DNA of 64,000 bases from CAXBCP01 sp963977005 (GCA_963977005.1 CAXBMQ010000009.1:121278-185277), one strand, 5' to 3'; positions 44,795 through 54,102 are shown, counted from the first letter of the stretch. Program-made: numbers and translations. Notes: generated by a model from the sequence alone, not told the origin.

Positions 44795-46054
44795 TCAGCC
44801 TTCGAGCATCCGGCCTTTGCCGATCGCATCGCGGCCAAACCGGGCGCGTAGATCGTCGACGGCACCCTCGACCTTCTTGCGGCGCTGTAAATCCGGATCG
44901 GCCAGGTCGATAGGATCGCAATCTTCCTGTGGCGCGAAATCGGCAAGACCGACTCCCAACAGTCTGAAAGCCGTACCATCCGCCTCTTTCGCCAGAAGCG
45001 CTGCAGCGGCAGCGTATATCGCATCGGCGAGTTGGGTCGGATGCGGCAGCGTGCGAGACCGGGTGCGGATGGCGAACCGGGCGGTTTTGAGCTTGAGCGT
45101 CACGGTACGGCCACCGATGTTCTCGTTCTTGACGCCGGCGGAGACTTTTTCCGCCTGGCGCCAGAGAATTCGGCTGAGCCGTTCCGGGTCTGCGATGTCT
45201 TCGGCAAAGGTCGTCTCGCTGGACAGGCTTTTCCGGCCCGACCCCGGGATTATCCTGCGATTGTCGCGACCATGCGCGAGGCGGGCCATACGAAGGCCGA
45301 TCTCGCCGTAACGCCGCGCGAGGTCGGATTCTTCCATTTGTTGAAGCTGACCGATCATCGTAATGCCGTCACGCGCCAGTCTGCGCTGAAAGACCTTCCC
45401 GACACCCCATATCCGCGCGACCGGCTGCCCGCTCAGGAACGAGACCGTCTCGGCGCGCCCGACGATGGTAAACCCCCGGGGTTTGTTCAGTCCGGAAGAC
45501 AGTTTTGCCAGGAATTTGTTATGGCTCAACCCGATCGACACGGTGATGCCGTGGCGGTCTTCGATTTGCGAGACAAGACCGGCCAGGGTTTTCGCCGGGC
45601 TTCCGCCGTGCAGCCTTTCGGTGCCGGTCAGGTCGAGGAACGCCTCGTCGATGGAAATGGGCTCCACCATGGGCGTCACCGTTCGCATCATTTCGCGGAT
45701 ATCACGACCGATTCGGCCGTATTTCGCCATATCCGGTTTGACGACAACGGCATCCGGGCACGCGCGAAGAGCCTTGAACATCGGCATCGCCGAATGGATC
45801 CCGTATTGACGCGCCACATAGCAGGCCGCCATCACGACGCCGCGTTTACGGCCGCCGACCAGGACCGGCTTGTCTTTCAGTTCGGGATTGTCGCGTTTTT
45901 CGACGCTTGCATAGAATGAATCGCAGTCGAGGTGGGCGATTGACAGTGTCGCCAGTTCCGCATGCGATATTAAACTTGCGCCACCGCAGACAGGACAATT
46001 CTGCATGTCCGTGTCGGCAAATTCCGTCTGACAGCTGCGGCACAGGGATTTCAT
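44795..46054 (-). CDS. dinB: DNA polymerase IV with N-terminal zinc ribbon
   Basis: A 419-residue Y-family translesion polymerase. The N-terminus is a four-Cys zinc ribbon (CRSC and CPVC) not found in E. coli DinB. The palm carries HLDCDSFYASVEK and SIDEAFLDLTG, with the catalytic acids. The little-finger domain follows (RKSLSSETTFAEDI). I start at ATG 46054, right before the ribbon; an ATG at 46108 adds 18 residues without a clear ribosome site. I see no LexA box I can vouch for upstream. Confidence 0.94.
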   Translation of the reverse strand: MKSLCRSCQTEFADTDMQNCPVCGGASLISHAELATLSIAHLDCDSFYASVEKRDNPELKDKPVLVGGRKRGVVMAACYVARQYGIHSAMPMFKALRACPDAVVVKPDMAKYGRIGRDIREMMRTVTPMVEPISIDEAFLDLTGTERLHGGSPAKTLAGLVSQIEDRHGITVSIGLSHNKFLAKLSSGLNKPRGFTIVGRAETVSFLSGQPVARIWGVGKVFQRRLARDGITMIGQLQQMEESDLARRYGEIGLRMARLAHGRDNRRIIPGSGRKSLSSETTFAEDIADPERLSRILWRQAEKVSAGVKNENIGGRTVTLKLKTARFAIRTRSRTLPHPTQLADAIYAAAAALLAKEADGTAFRLLGVGLADFAPQEDCDPIDLADPDLQRRKKVEGAVDDLRARFGRDAIGKGRMLEG

Positions 46055-46310
46055 GACCGGACTCTGGAACGCCCTTCCGGCGGCGTCAATCGGTCCGTGC
46101 TGGTTCATTCATGTTATATTCATCTAAGTCCCTGTAACTATTTGACAGATTTACGGCCTTGCGTTTTGGCGCTAGGCTGAGGGTAAATATACAAAAGCCG
46201 GTTCAGGGGAAAACGACCGGCACACCGGCTACAACAGTAATGAGTATCAGCCGTATAGATCCGATCCGGACAGGTCGGGTTTCGGGGTTCTCTGGGGCGA
46301 AGACGTTATC

Positions 46311-47096
46311 ATGAATATTACGACCAAAATGACGGTCTATACGACCTGCATCCTTGCCATGGTGCTGGGTCTGCTGCTGACCATGAACTATTTTAAATAC
46401 GGCAACATTCTTACCGATGTCACGACATCGCGCCTGGCGGTCATCAACAAGAATCTGGAATTTTCGTTGTCCAGGGCCACCAATCTCGGACTTGCGCTCG
46501 AAGAATTGCAGTTCGCCGATACGCTTCTCAAGCGTGCCAAGGAATCCGATCCGGCTATCCGCGAAATTCAGGTGTTCGATAACAACGGCAAGGTTCTGTT
46601 CTCGACGGGCGACTCAGGTGCGGAAAGCCGTGTCGATGAGAGCGTCGTCGGTCTGCTGGAGCCGTTGCGCAAGGCGGACACTACGGAATGGGCGGCGCAT
46701 ACCGATGACCAGTTCGTTGCCGGTATCACGCTGTATAACAGTTTCGACCGGTCGATCGGCGGCGTGGTTCTGCATTACGACCGGTCCAGCTATCATGGGC
46801 TGGTTGGCGGTATTCTCGAAAAACTCGTTTTCGTCACCGCGATCCTGCTCGGCATCACCGCGCTTGTCGCCTGGATCGGGATCTCATTCGGTTTCCGCGA
46901 ACTGAGACATACCTACGCGGCAATGCAGTTGGCGCTGGCCCGGGTCAAGGAAAGCGATATGGGCGACAGCGATGCGGCAGATGACAAAGAGACTTCCGAT
47001 TTCCGAAGCAAACTGGGGTCCGTGACCAGGACCGTGGATGAAGCGATGACGCAGATCGAAGTCTCCGCCGCCGCCAAAGACAGCTCGAAAGCCTAG
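46311..47096 (+). CDS. Two-pass membrane sensor-like protein without output domain
   Basis: A 261-residue inner-membrane protein. Helix 1 covers ~8-28, a ~140-residue periplasmic region follows, and helix 2 covers ~172-195. The periplasmic part has IREIQVFDNNGKVLFSTGDS, which looks like the last strands of a PAS/CACHE-type sensor. The ~65-residue cytoplasmic tail is acidic and probably helical, with no kinase, cyclase or methyl-accepting domain. Layout and periplasmic part resemble the N-terminal half of the next gene, 9 bp downstream. It starts a six-gene operon. Confidence 0.72.
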   Translation: MNITTKMTVYTTCILAMVLGLLLTMNYFKYGNILTDVTTSRLAVINKNLEFSLSRATNLGLALEELQFADTLLKRAKESDPAIREIQVFDNNGKVLFSTGDSGAESRVDESVVGLLEPLRKADTTEWAAHTDDQFVAGITLYNSFDRSIGGVVLHYDRSSYHGLVGGILEKLVFVTAILLGITALVAWIGISFGFRELRHTYAAMQLALARVKESDMGDSDAADDKETSDFRSKLGSVTRTVDEAMTQIEVSAAAKDSSKA

Positions 47097-47105
47097 GGGG
47101 ACCAG

Positions 47106-49217
47106 ATGGCAGAAGAAAACGCCCCCGAATTCGTCGCCGAGAACCGGCTTACGCCGATGGTCCGGCGGCGCCTGTTCGCCCTGATCACGGTCGTTCTCGT
47201 CGCATCGTCGGTCTTTCTGTCGTGGGAATCGCTCCAGCTCTTCGAGAATTCGCTCACGCCGGAACTGAACAAGAAGGCCGAAGTGATCGGGCTTAGCGCC
47301 GTCGGCGACGTCGAACGGGCTGTCGGGCTGGGTATTCCCTTTACGGAATTGAACGGCGTCGGGCCGTATCTGAGCGAAATCGGCAAGACCTATCCGGAAA
47401 TCGAATATGTCGCGGTGACCGACGTGTCGGGGAATCTGCTGTATTCGAGCAGGAACCTCAATGCGAAGACGATGGCGTTTTTCAAGTCGCCGGAAGCGCT
47501 CGATACGATGGCGGGCGCCGATTCCGGCAGCAGTATAGAGATCGACGCGGCCCATAACCTGGCACTGCCGCTTAAGAACGCAGACAAGGCCATCGGCCTT
47601 CTTCATGTCGGGGTCGACAAGCAATTCGTGCAGCGTCAGCTGAACGATATCTTTTTCGACCTCGTTATTATCCTGATCGTCGGCCTGCTGGTCGCGATCG
47701 AGATCACGCTGGCGCTGGTGACGTTTTATGTCACCGCCCCGCTGGAACGGCTCGATCGCGTGCTCGCACTGTATACGCGCGGTAATTTCAGCCAGGTGCT
47801 GGTGCATAAAAGCCGCGATGCGGTCGGCAGTGTCGCGGGCTTCCTCGAGGAATGCGCCCGCAAACTGAACGAACGCTATGAACGCGTGGCCGCCTCTGTG
47901 CGGGCGGCCGGTGGCGCACCCGCAAGCCGGCTTGAGGAAATCCGGAGCCGGTACGGCCTCGGCAAGCTCTCGAAATATTTCGAAGGCAGCATCGTCGATG
48001 CCCGCATCCCGCTGTTCATCTTCTCGTTCGCCGAAGAACTGCAGAAATCGTTCCTGCCGCTCTTCGTAAAGCAGGTCTACGAGCCTGTTCCCTACCTGAC
48101 CGAGGAAGTCGTCATCGGCCTGCCGATCGCCTTCTTCATGGGTGTCATTGCTCTCGCTACCCCGTTTGCCGGCGGTTGGGCCGATAAATACGGTAGCCGG
48201 CGCATTTTCATTATCGGGCTCATCCCGGCGGTCGCGGGTTATATCGGATGCGCTGCGGCCACCACGATATACGAACTGGTCGCCTGGCGCAGCGCGACGG
48301 CGCTCGGTTACGCGATGATTACAATTTCCTGCCAGGGCTATATCGCCGCTATCGTCACCCGGGAAAACCGGGCGAAAGGCATGGCCGTATTTGTCGGCGT
48401 GCTGATGAGCGCGTCGATGTGCGGAACGGCGATCGGCGGCATCCTGGCCGATCGTATCGGGTATCGGCTGGTTTTCGTTCTCGCGGCGGTCTTCGCACTG
48501 GTGGCGGGCGCGATTGCCTACCGGATGCTGGTCGCCGACGAAGATACGATTTCGCCCAAGGCAAAGGAAAAAGGCGGAATATTCAAAAAGCTGGGCGGGG
48601 TGTTCAGGAATGTCCGGTTTGTAGCCATTGTCTTCCTGGCGGCCATACCGGCGAAGATCATTCTCACCGGTTTTCTCTATTTTATCGTCCCGCTCTATCT
48701 TTTCTCGCTCGGTTCATCGACGGCGGAAACCGGCCGGATCATGATGATCTATCCGGTGATCGTCATCGCGCTCGGACCGGCGGCTTCCTGGACGGCCGAC
48801 CGGCTTGGCAGCATGATGTGGATGCTGGTCGTCGGGTGTTTTGCCTCCGGCATCGGGCTTGTGCTGTTTAACGACTGGGCATCGGTCTGGGGCGTTGTCC
48901 TGATGGTGATCGTCATGGGCAGCGCGCATGCATTCACCAAGGCGCCGCAGATCGCTTTTGTGATGGAAGTCTGCGAGGCGGACATGGAAAACGTCGGGCG
49001 GACAACGGTACTCGGGCTGTTGCGCACGATGGAACGCATCGGTAGCGTGCTTGGACCGATTATCGCCGCGACACTCGTGGGCGTTTTCGGGTATGAAAAG
49101 GCGATCATGTATATGGGCATGATCATTTCAGGGTCGGCAGTTCTGTTTCTCGCCGTTTTTGCGATGAGCGGGAGGGGAAGCGGCGCCGCACCCGCAGAGG
49201 AAAAGTCGGGTCCTTGA
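47106..49217 (+). CDS. Sensor/HAMP-MFS transporter fusion
   Basis: A 703-residue inner-membrane protein that joins a sensory module to a transporter. Helix 1 is at ~21-43. A periplasmic CACHE/PDC-like region (~45-180, with IEYVAVTDVSGNLLYSS) is followed by helix 2 (~183-208), a HAMP-like region (~209-262, APLERLDRVLALYTRGNF) and a linker. Residues ~300-690 are a 12-helix major facilitator domain whose motif A reads GGWADKYGSRR. I know no characterised protein with this order. The frame is continuous, so the fusion is real rather than two genes. Confidence 0.85.
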   Translation: MAEENAPEFVAENRLTPMVRRRLFALITVVLVASSVFLSWESLQLFENSLTPELNKKAEVIGLSAVGDVERAVGLGIPFTELNGVGPYLSEIGKTYPEIEYVAVTDVSGNLLYSSRNLNAKTMAFFKSPEALDTMAGADSGSSIEIDAAHNLALPLKNADKAIGLLHVGVDKQFVQRQLNDIFFDLVIILIVGLLVAIEITLALVTFYVTAPLERLDRVLALYTRGNFSQVLVHKSRDAVGSVAGFLEECARKLNERYERVAASVRAAGGAPASRLEEIRSRYGLGKLSKYFEGSIVDARIPLFIFSFAEELQKSFLPLFVKQVYEPVPYLTEEVVIGLPIAFFMGVIALATPFAGGWADKYGSRRIFIIGLIPAVAGYIGCAAATTIYELVAWRSATALGYAMITISCQGYIAAIVTRENRAKGMAVFVGVLMSASMCGTAIGGILADRIGYRLVFVLAAVFALVAGAIAYRMLVADEDTISPKAKEKGGIFKKLGGVFRNVRFVAIVFLAAIPAKIILTGFLYFIVPLYLFSLGSSTAETGRIMMIYPVIVIALGPAASWTADRLGSMMWMLVVGCFASGIGLVLFNDWASVWGVVLMVIVMGSAHAFTKAPQIAFVMEVCEADMENVGRTTVLGLLRTMERIGSVLGPIIAATLVGVFGYEKAIMYMGMIISGSAVLFLAVFAMSGRGSGAAPAEEKSGP

Positions 49218-49240
49218 AGGACAAGACCGGGGGATAGAAC

Positions 49241-50272
49241 ATGATTAAATGGTTTCGTCTGCTGGCGTTTTCAGGGCTGACCGCGCTTGCCGCCACCTCG
49301 TCGCCGGCAGTATCGGCCGCCGAAAAGGCGGACCCGTTTCATATCTATATGGCGGTCTGGCGCGGGTGTGAAGATGCCTGCAAGGGCTTTCAGGACTATT
49401 TCAGGGACAACAAGATTCCGGCCCGCTTCACCGTGCGCGATGCAGGGCGCGACAAGTCCAAGCTTCCCGGTTTCGTCCAGGAGGCGCGCGCCCTCAAAGC
49501 AGATCTGGTCGTGACATGGGGAACATCCGTGACGCGGATCATGCTCGGCCCATGGAACAAGCCCGATCCCGACAAACACGTTACAAAAATTCCCGCCGTT
49601 TTCATGATTGTCGCCGACCCGATCGGCGCGAAGGTGGTGCGGGACTATGACTCCTCCGGCAGGCCGAACGTCACCGGAACAAGAAACCGGGCGCCGACAG
49701 CTGTCCAGTTCAAGGCGCTGCAGTCCTATAAGAAGTTCAAACGGATCGGCCTGATATACAATACGAACGAGCTGAATGCGCGGCTGAATGCAGCCCAGGT
49801 CCGCGAAACGGCCAAAGAAATGGGGCTCGACCTGATCGAGGTGACATTGCCGCTGGGCGAGGACGGCAAGCCGTCGCCCGATACCATCGAAGCGGCGGTC
49901 AGCGAAGTCGCCGCAAAGAAGGCCGAATTCCTCTATATGGGGTCCAGTTCCTTCCTGACAAAATTCCGCAAACCGTTCACCGAGGCGGCGATCAAATACA
50001 ATCTGCCGGTGGCGGCGGGTACCGAGGTGCCTGTCACAAAGGCCGGCGGCCTGATGGCGATAGCCAGCCGATACTATAATGTCGGTCAGCTTGCGGCGGA
50101 CCAGGCGCGGCGGGTGCTCGTCGACAAGCAGTCGCCCGGCGAAATCCGTATCCGGCGCCTGCGGCGGTTTTCGTTCATCATCAATATGGAAACGGCCCGC
50201 AAGCTGAAGCTTTATCCGCCGATGGAGATTCTGCGCTACGCCGAAGTCATCAAGGCAGGACCGACGCAGTGA
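49241..50272 (+). CDS. ABC-type binding protein (PF04392-like), no ABC transporter nearby
   Basis: A 343-residue exported protein of the ABC_sub_bind (PF04392/TrpX-like) family. The signal peptide ends near PAVSAAEKA. VVTWGTSVTRIMLG, PAVFMIVADPIGAKVV and GTEVPVTKAGGLMAIASRYY are family stretches. Normally such proteins feed an ABC permease and ATPase, but neither is encoded in this operon. The stop overlaps the next start by 4 bp. It may present a ligand to the sensor proteins. Confidence 0.88.
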   Translation: MIKWFRLLAFSGLTALAATSSPAVSAAEKADPFHIYMAVWRGCEDACKGFQDYFRDNKIPARFTVRDAGRDKSKLPGFVQEARALKADLVVTWGTSVTRIMLGPWNKPDPDKHVTKIPAVFMIVADPIGAKVVRDYDSSGRPNVTGTRNRAPTAVQFKALQSYKKFKRIGLIYNTNELNARLNAAQVRETAKEMGLDLIEVTLPLGEDGKPSPDTIEAAVSEVAAKKAEFLYMGSSSFLTKFRKPFTEAAIKYNLPVAAGTEVPVTKAGGLMAIASRYYNVGQLAADQARRVLVDKQSPGEIRIRRLRRFSFIINMETARKLKLYPPMEILRYAEVIKAGPTQ

Positions 50273-51273
50273 GGCGCCGGTCGGTGAAGCCATGCCTTTC
50301 GGCGATTTCCGGCTGTATCGCGGTCGCACTCAGCCTGATCGTTACGGATACCGTCCGCGCCGATGACAAGTTCCTTGCGCTCGGGACCGCTTCGACCCGC
50401 GGGACGTACTACCCGGTCGGAAACACGCTGTGCAAGCTGATCAACGAAAAGCGCGATATACACCTCGTGCGTTGTCTGTCCTATCCAACCGGAGGGTCGG
50501 TCTATAATATCCAGGCGCTGACATCGGGCGAGCTGGATATCGCGATCACCCGGTCGGATCTGGCCTACAAGGCGTTTAACGGCCTCGCGCAGTTCGCGCC
50601 GATCGGCGCGAACCGGAACCTGCGGACGGTGACGAACCTGTACAGCCAGCCTGTCGTCATTACCGTCCGCAAGGATTCAGGCATCGACAGTTTCGACGAT
50701 TTCAAGGGCAAGGTCATCAATATCGGTAACCGCGGGTCCGGGAAGCGCGCAATCGCCGACCAGATGTTCAAGATTATGGGCTGGACCAAGGCCGATTTTG
50801 CCGGGACGACGGAATTTTCGACCCGCGGGCAGTCGAAGCCGTTCTGCGAACAGAAGGTCGACATCCTTATTGAATCGATCGGGTTGCCGGCACCGCTGTA
50901 TGATCGCCTGGCCACCGAATGCGATGCCAAGTTTATCGATATTCCGGAAAAACTGGCTCAGGGGTTTCGCAAGTCCGGGCCGTTTTTCTTCGATTACAAA
51001 ATTCCCGCCAGAATTAATCCGAATAACGAAACCGATGTGAAAACTGTGGGCATCAAGGTGGTTCTGCTCAGCCTGACCACGGTTTCGCCGGAGACCATCG
51101 CGACGGTCGCCGACTCGATTTTCGGGGAAAAAGGCAAATTCCAGGAAAGCCACCCCGCGCTTTCGCTGTCGGATCCCGATTCGATGGTGAACGAAGGTAT
51201 TCATGTGCCACTTCACGATGGGGCAGAAAAGTACTATGAGGACAATGGCTTACTCGGTAAGAAAACGAATTAG
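50269..51273 (+). CDS. Orphan TAXI-family binding protein
   Basis: A 334-residue exported binding protein starting with GTG 50269. It has a signal peptide (cut near VRADD) and the TAXI signatures ASTRGTYYPVGNTLCKLIN and PTGGSVYNIQALTSGELDIA. It clearly resembles the TAXI protein at 37851, but no TRAP permease is present in this operon. TAXI proteins without a permease are known to act as ligand sensors in some systems. The next gene starts 29 bp inside its 3' end. Confidence 0.9.
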   Translation: MRRRSVKPCLSAISGCIAVALSLIVTDTVRADDKFLALGTASTRGTYYPVGNTLCKLINEKRDIHLVRCLSYPTGGSVYNIQALTSGELDIAITRSDLAYKAFNGLAQFAPIGANRNLRTVTNLYSQPVVITVRKDSGIDSFDDFKGKVINIGNRGSGKRAIADQMFKIMGWTKADFAGTTEFSTRGQSKPFCEQKVDILIESIGLPAPLYDRLATECDAKFIDIPEKLAQGFRKSGPFFFDYKIPARINPNNETDVKTVGIKVVLLSLTTVSPETIATVADSIFGEKGKFQESHPALSLSDPDSMVNEGIHVPLHDGAEKYYEDNGLLGKKTN

Positions 51274-53212
51274 CCGGTCGTTGCGGCTGCCGTCGCAGGC
51301 CAAACAGACACGGGAAGGCGAACAGGGGTTGGGGATCAAACGCATCATCGGGACGTCCCGCGCAGGCGGCTTTGCACTGCTGACGGGGTGTGCGATTCTT
51401 CTGACCGGGTGTCAGACCCCGGGCACCGACGCACCGGTTTCGAAGCGGGCCGACGTCAAGTCGCCGATCGAATCCCGTTCTATCGCGACCCGCGGCGTGC
51501 AGGCCCTGCGTGAGGGCGAACTCGACCTGGCGTCGCGGCTGTTCAACGGGGCGCTGAAGCTGGAAATCCAGAATTCCTATCTTCAGTTTCTCAATGCGCT
51601 TGCCTATCACATGATCGCTATCCGGTCGGACCGCACGAAATTTGACTACGCCGAGCAGGGATATCGACTTGCCGTCCAGTTCGACGAAACAAACTGGATG
51701 GCGCGCTATTATCTCGGCCTGCTGTATCTCGATAAGCGTCAGTACAAGCGTGCGAAGGCAGCCTTTGCCGATGCCATGCTCTACAACGACAGCTATCCGG
51801 ACCTTCTCTATAATTTCACCGTCGCGTCGTACTATGCGCGCGACCCGGAAACGGCGGCAGGACCGCTGACCCGCCTGCAGGAGGTCGAACCGGGAAGCGG
51901 GCGGATGCTCCGTGCCTCATCCATTATCACGGCGGCGCTGGGACGCGCCCAGGAAGCGCAAGCCTGGCTCGAAAAATACAGGAATGTCGAAAAAGACGGC
52001 CAGAAAACACGGCAGCTTTCTCGCCGTGTCAAGGACTGGGACCGCCTGCATGCGCGCGTGCAAAACGCATCGTTTCGCCCGCCCGCATCGACGCTGAAGA
52101 TCGCCCCCGGCGTACAGCTCGTCCAGGACCAGGATTCGCCCGAATATACCGAAAACCAGGATCAGGAACCGGCCGGGGAGGAAAACAGCGAAATGAGTGA
52201 AGCGAACGCGGAAGCGCTCGCAGAACAAAACAAAATGGTTATCGTCGATGTCGTGATCATCAGTTCGGTGGAAGATATTTCGACCGCCAAGGGTGTGAAT
52301 CTGTTGAGTGGTCTTCAGATCCAGTTCGGCGCAGGGACCGACGGTGCGCTCTCAGCGTCGCGAACTATAACCCGCGATACGGCAGCTGGCGGTACAACAG
52401 GTGACGTCACCAGCATTATTCAAAGACTGACCATTCCGGCGATTACATACTCACTTAATATCGCCAATGCTGGTACCTCCAGAAATGAAATTCTGGCCCG
52501 GCCAAGTCTAGTGGCCATTGAAGGCCAGAAATCAGAATTTTTCTCAGGCGAGAACATCAAGGCGTCATCAGTTTCGACGACCGCCCAGGAAGGGGCTACC
52601 GAAGTTGAGCGCGACGTGGGCGTTAAACTTGGGGTGACGCCCGAAACAGTGGGTAGTAAAAACGTAAAGCTGTTGGTCGAGGTGGAACGTACGTTTCTGC
52701 AAACGCCGAGTACGAGTGTCGATTTTGATTTCCAGCTCCGTACGTCAAAAACGACGATCGCCGCAAATGTTGTGTTGCGCCGGGGTGAGACACTTATCCT
52801 GGGCGGGCTGAGCGAAAAGGAAACGGAGAATATCCGTGACGGTGTGCCCGGCCTTCAGGATGTGCCTTTGATCCAGTACCTGTTCTCCCGCCAGACGACA
52901 CGTGATTTCAACCGCTCGGTTCTCGTGCTGGTGACGCCGCGCACGCCCGAATACACCTACCGTCCGCGCGATGCGCGCAAGCTTGTCGGCGCGGCGCGGG
53001 GCGACACTGAGGATGAAGTTCTGAACGAGCTCAAGGCGCGGTATACGGACTGGTTTCGGCCCTATCCCAACTGGGCGTCCGTATTCCATCATCTTCAGAA
53101 CAATACGCTGTACCGCGAGTTCCGCACCGGTGACGTCGCGCTCGAGCGCTGGGACACGCAATCCACGCATGGCGCCCGTCTGAAAACGGCGCTCGACTTC
53201 CTTTATTTCTAG
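51245..53212 (+). CDS. TPR-secretin lipoprotein
   Basis: A protein of about 655 residues. The signal region ends with two overlapping lipoboxes (ALLTGC and ILLTGC); a start at a downstream TTG near 51332 would put these right at the N-terminus. TPR-like helices cover ~85-260. A secretin core of the type II/III and pilus-pore kind fills the C-terminal half, ending with VPGLQDVPLIQYLFSRQ and VLVLVTPR, the hallmark of the family. The usual N0-N3 domains are not evident and no pilus or secretion genes flank it. GC content drops in the secretin core (~52.4-52.8 kb). Confidence 0.87.
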   Translation: MAYSVRKRISRSLRLPSQAKQTREGEQGLGIKRIIGTSRAGGFALLTGCAILLTGCQTPGTDAPVSKRADVKSPIESRSIATRGVQALREGELDLASRLFNGALKLEIQNSYLQFLNALAYHMIAIRSDRTKFDYAEQGYRLAVQFDETNWMARYYLGLLYLDKRQYKRAKAAFADAMLYNDSYPDLLYNFTVASYYARDPETAAGPLTRLQEVEPGSGRMLRASSIITAALGRAQEAQAWLEKYRNVEKDGQKTRQLSRRVKDWDRLHARVQNASFRPPASTLKIAPGVQLVQDQDSPEYTENQDQEPAGEENSEMSEANAEALAEQNKMVIVDVVIISSVEDISTAKGVNLLSGLQIQFGAGTDGALSASRTITRDTAAGGTTGDVTSIIQRLTIPAITYSLNIANAGTSRNEILARPSLVAIEGQKSEFFSGENIKASSVSTTAQEGATEVERDVGVKLGVTPETVGSKNVKLLVEVERTFLQTPSTSVDFDFQLRTSKTTIAANVVLRRGETLILGGLSEKETENIRDGVPGLQDVPLIQYLFSRQTTRDFNRSVLVLVTPRTPEYTYRPRDARKLVGAARGDTEDEVLNELKARYTDWFRPYPNWASVFHHLQNNTLYREFRTGDVALERWDTQSTHGARLKTALDFLYF

Positions 53213-53226
53213 CCGGGAACGAATCT

Positions 53227-54102
53227 ATGGATCGGAAAAGCGGCATGTGGCGATGGCTAACCCGGGCAGGCGCGGCCGCGATTCTGCTGATCCATTTCGG
53301 CGACCCGGCACCTGCCATGGCGCAGAATCTCGGCTCCTTTACCGCCCCCAAGCAGCAGATCGGTGCAATCAGTTGTACGCTATGCGATCTGCGGTACCGC
53401 CGCTATATCGGCGGTAAAATGAGCGGGTCGAAATTCACCGGTGCATTCATGTTCCGGGCGGATTTTTCGCGCGCGGTGCTCATCGGGTCGGATTTCGAAA
53501 GTGCGAACATGATCCTCGCCACGCTCGAACGCGCGGATTTCAGCAGAACGAATCTGTCAAAGGCGAACCTGTCGCGCGCCGCGATGCTGGGCGTAACCCT
53601 GCGCGGAGCGGCAATGATATTTACCGACCTGCAGGATGCCTATCTCGAAGGCGCGGAACTTACGGATGCGAATATGACCGGTGCCGATCTCCGGGGCGCC
53701 AACCTGTTCCGCGTATTTGCGGACAAGACGATCCTGCGCAATGCCGATATGCGCGGCGCGTCCATGCAGCGCGGCAAATTCCGCCGCGCCAGCATGGAAG
53801 GGGCGAAACTGTCCGGGGCGGACCTGTCCGGGGCCGATCTGACGATGGTAAACCTGTCGAATGCCGATTTGCGCGGGGCCAATCTGACGGGCGCCGATCT
53901 GAGCTATGCGCGTCTCCTTGGTGCCGACCTGCGCAAAGCCAAGCTCGGCAAGGCGGTCCTCTACGGGACCAACATGAAGGAAGCGGATTTCCGTGGCGCC
54001 AACCTGACGGATGCGCGAATTGCCAGCGTTGTACGCACCGGTACGAATTTCTGCCGGGCGGTCATGCCCGATGGAAAACCCGGTGTATGTCTGCGCCGAT
54101 AA
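53227..54102 (+). CDS. Exported pentapeptide-repeat protein
   Basis: A 291-residue protein. After a signal peptide ending near PAMAQN there is a short CTLCDLRYRRYIGG stretch with two Cys, then about 35 pentapeptide repeats of the A(D/N)LXX kind, such as GADLSGADLTMVNLSNADLR, which fold into a right-handed square helix. A short Cys-containing tail ends it. Unlike the Qnr/MfpA gyrase mimics it is exported, so a periplasmic or surface role, perhaps with the secretin 14 bp upstream, is more likely. Confidence 0.92.
   Translation: MDRKSGMWRWLTRAGAAAILLIHFGDPAPAMAQNLGSFTAPKQQIGAISCTLCDLRYRRYIGGKMSGSKFTGAFMFRADFSRAVLIGSDFESANMILATLERADFSRTNLSKANLSRAAMLGVTLRGAAMIFTDLQDAYLEGAELTDANMTGADLRGANLFRVFADKTILRNADMRGASMQRGKFRRASMEGAKLSGADLSGADLTMVNLSNADLRGANLTGADLSYARLLGADLRKAKLGKAVLYGTNMKEADFRGANLTDARIASVVRTGTNFCRAVMPDGKPGVCLRR

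Noticed and set aside
53400..54070. Short regular repeats that might suggest a CRISPR array
   Set aside because: They encode pentapeptide repeats in one frame and have no fixed spacers. The DM9 region at 34.4-35.6 kb was rejected for the same reason.
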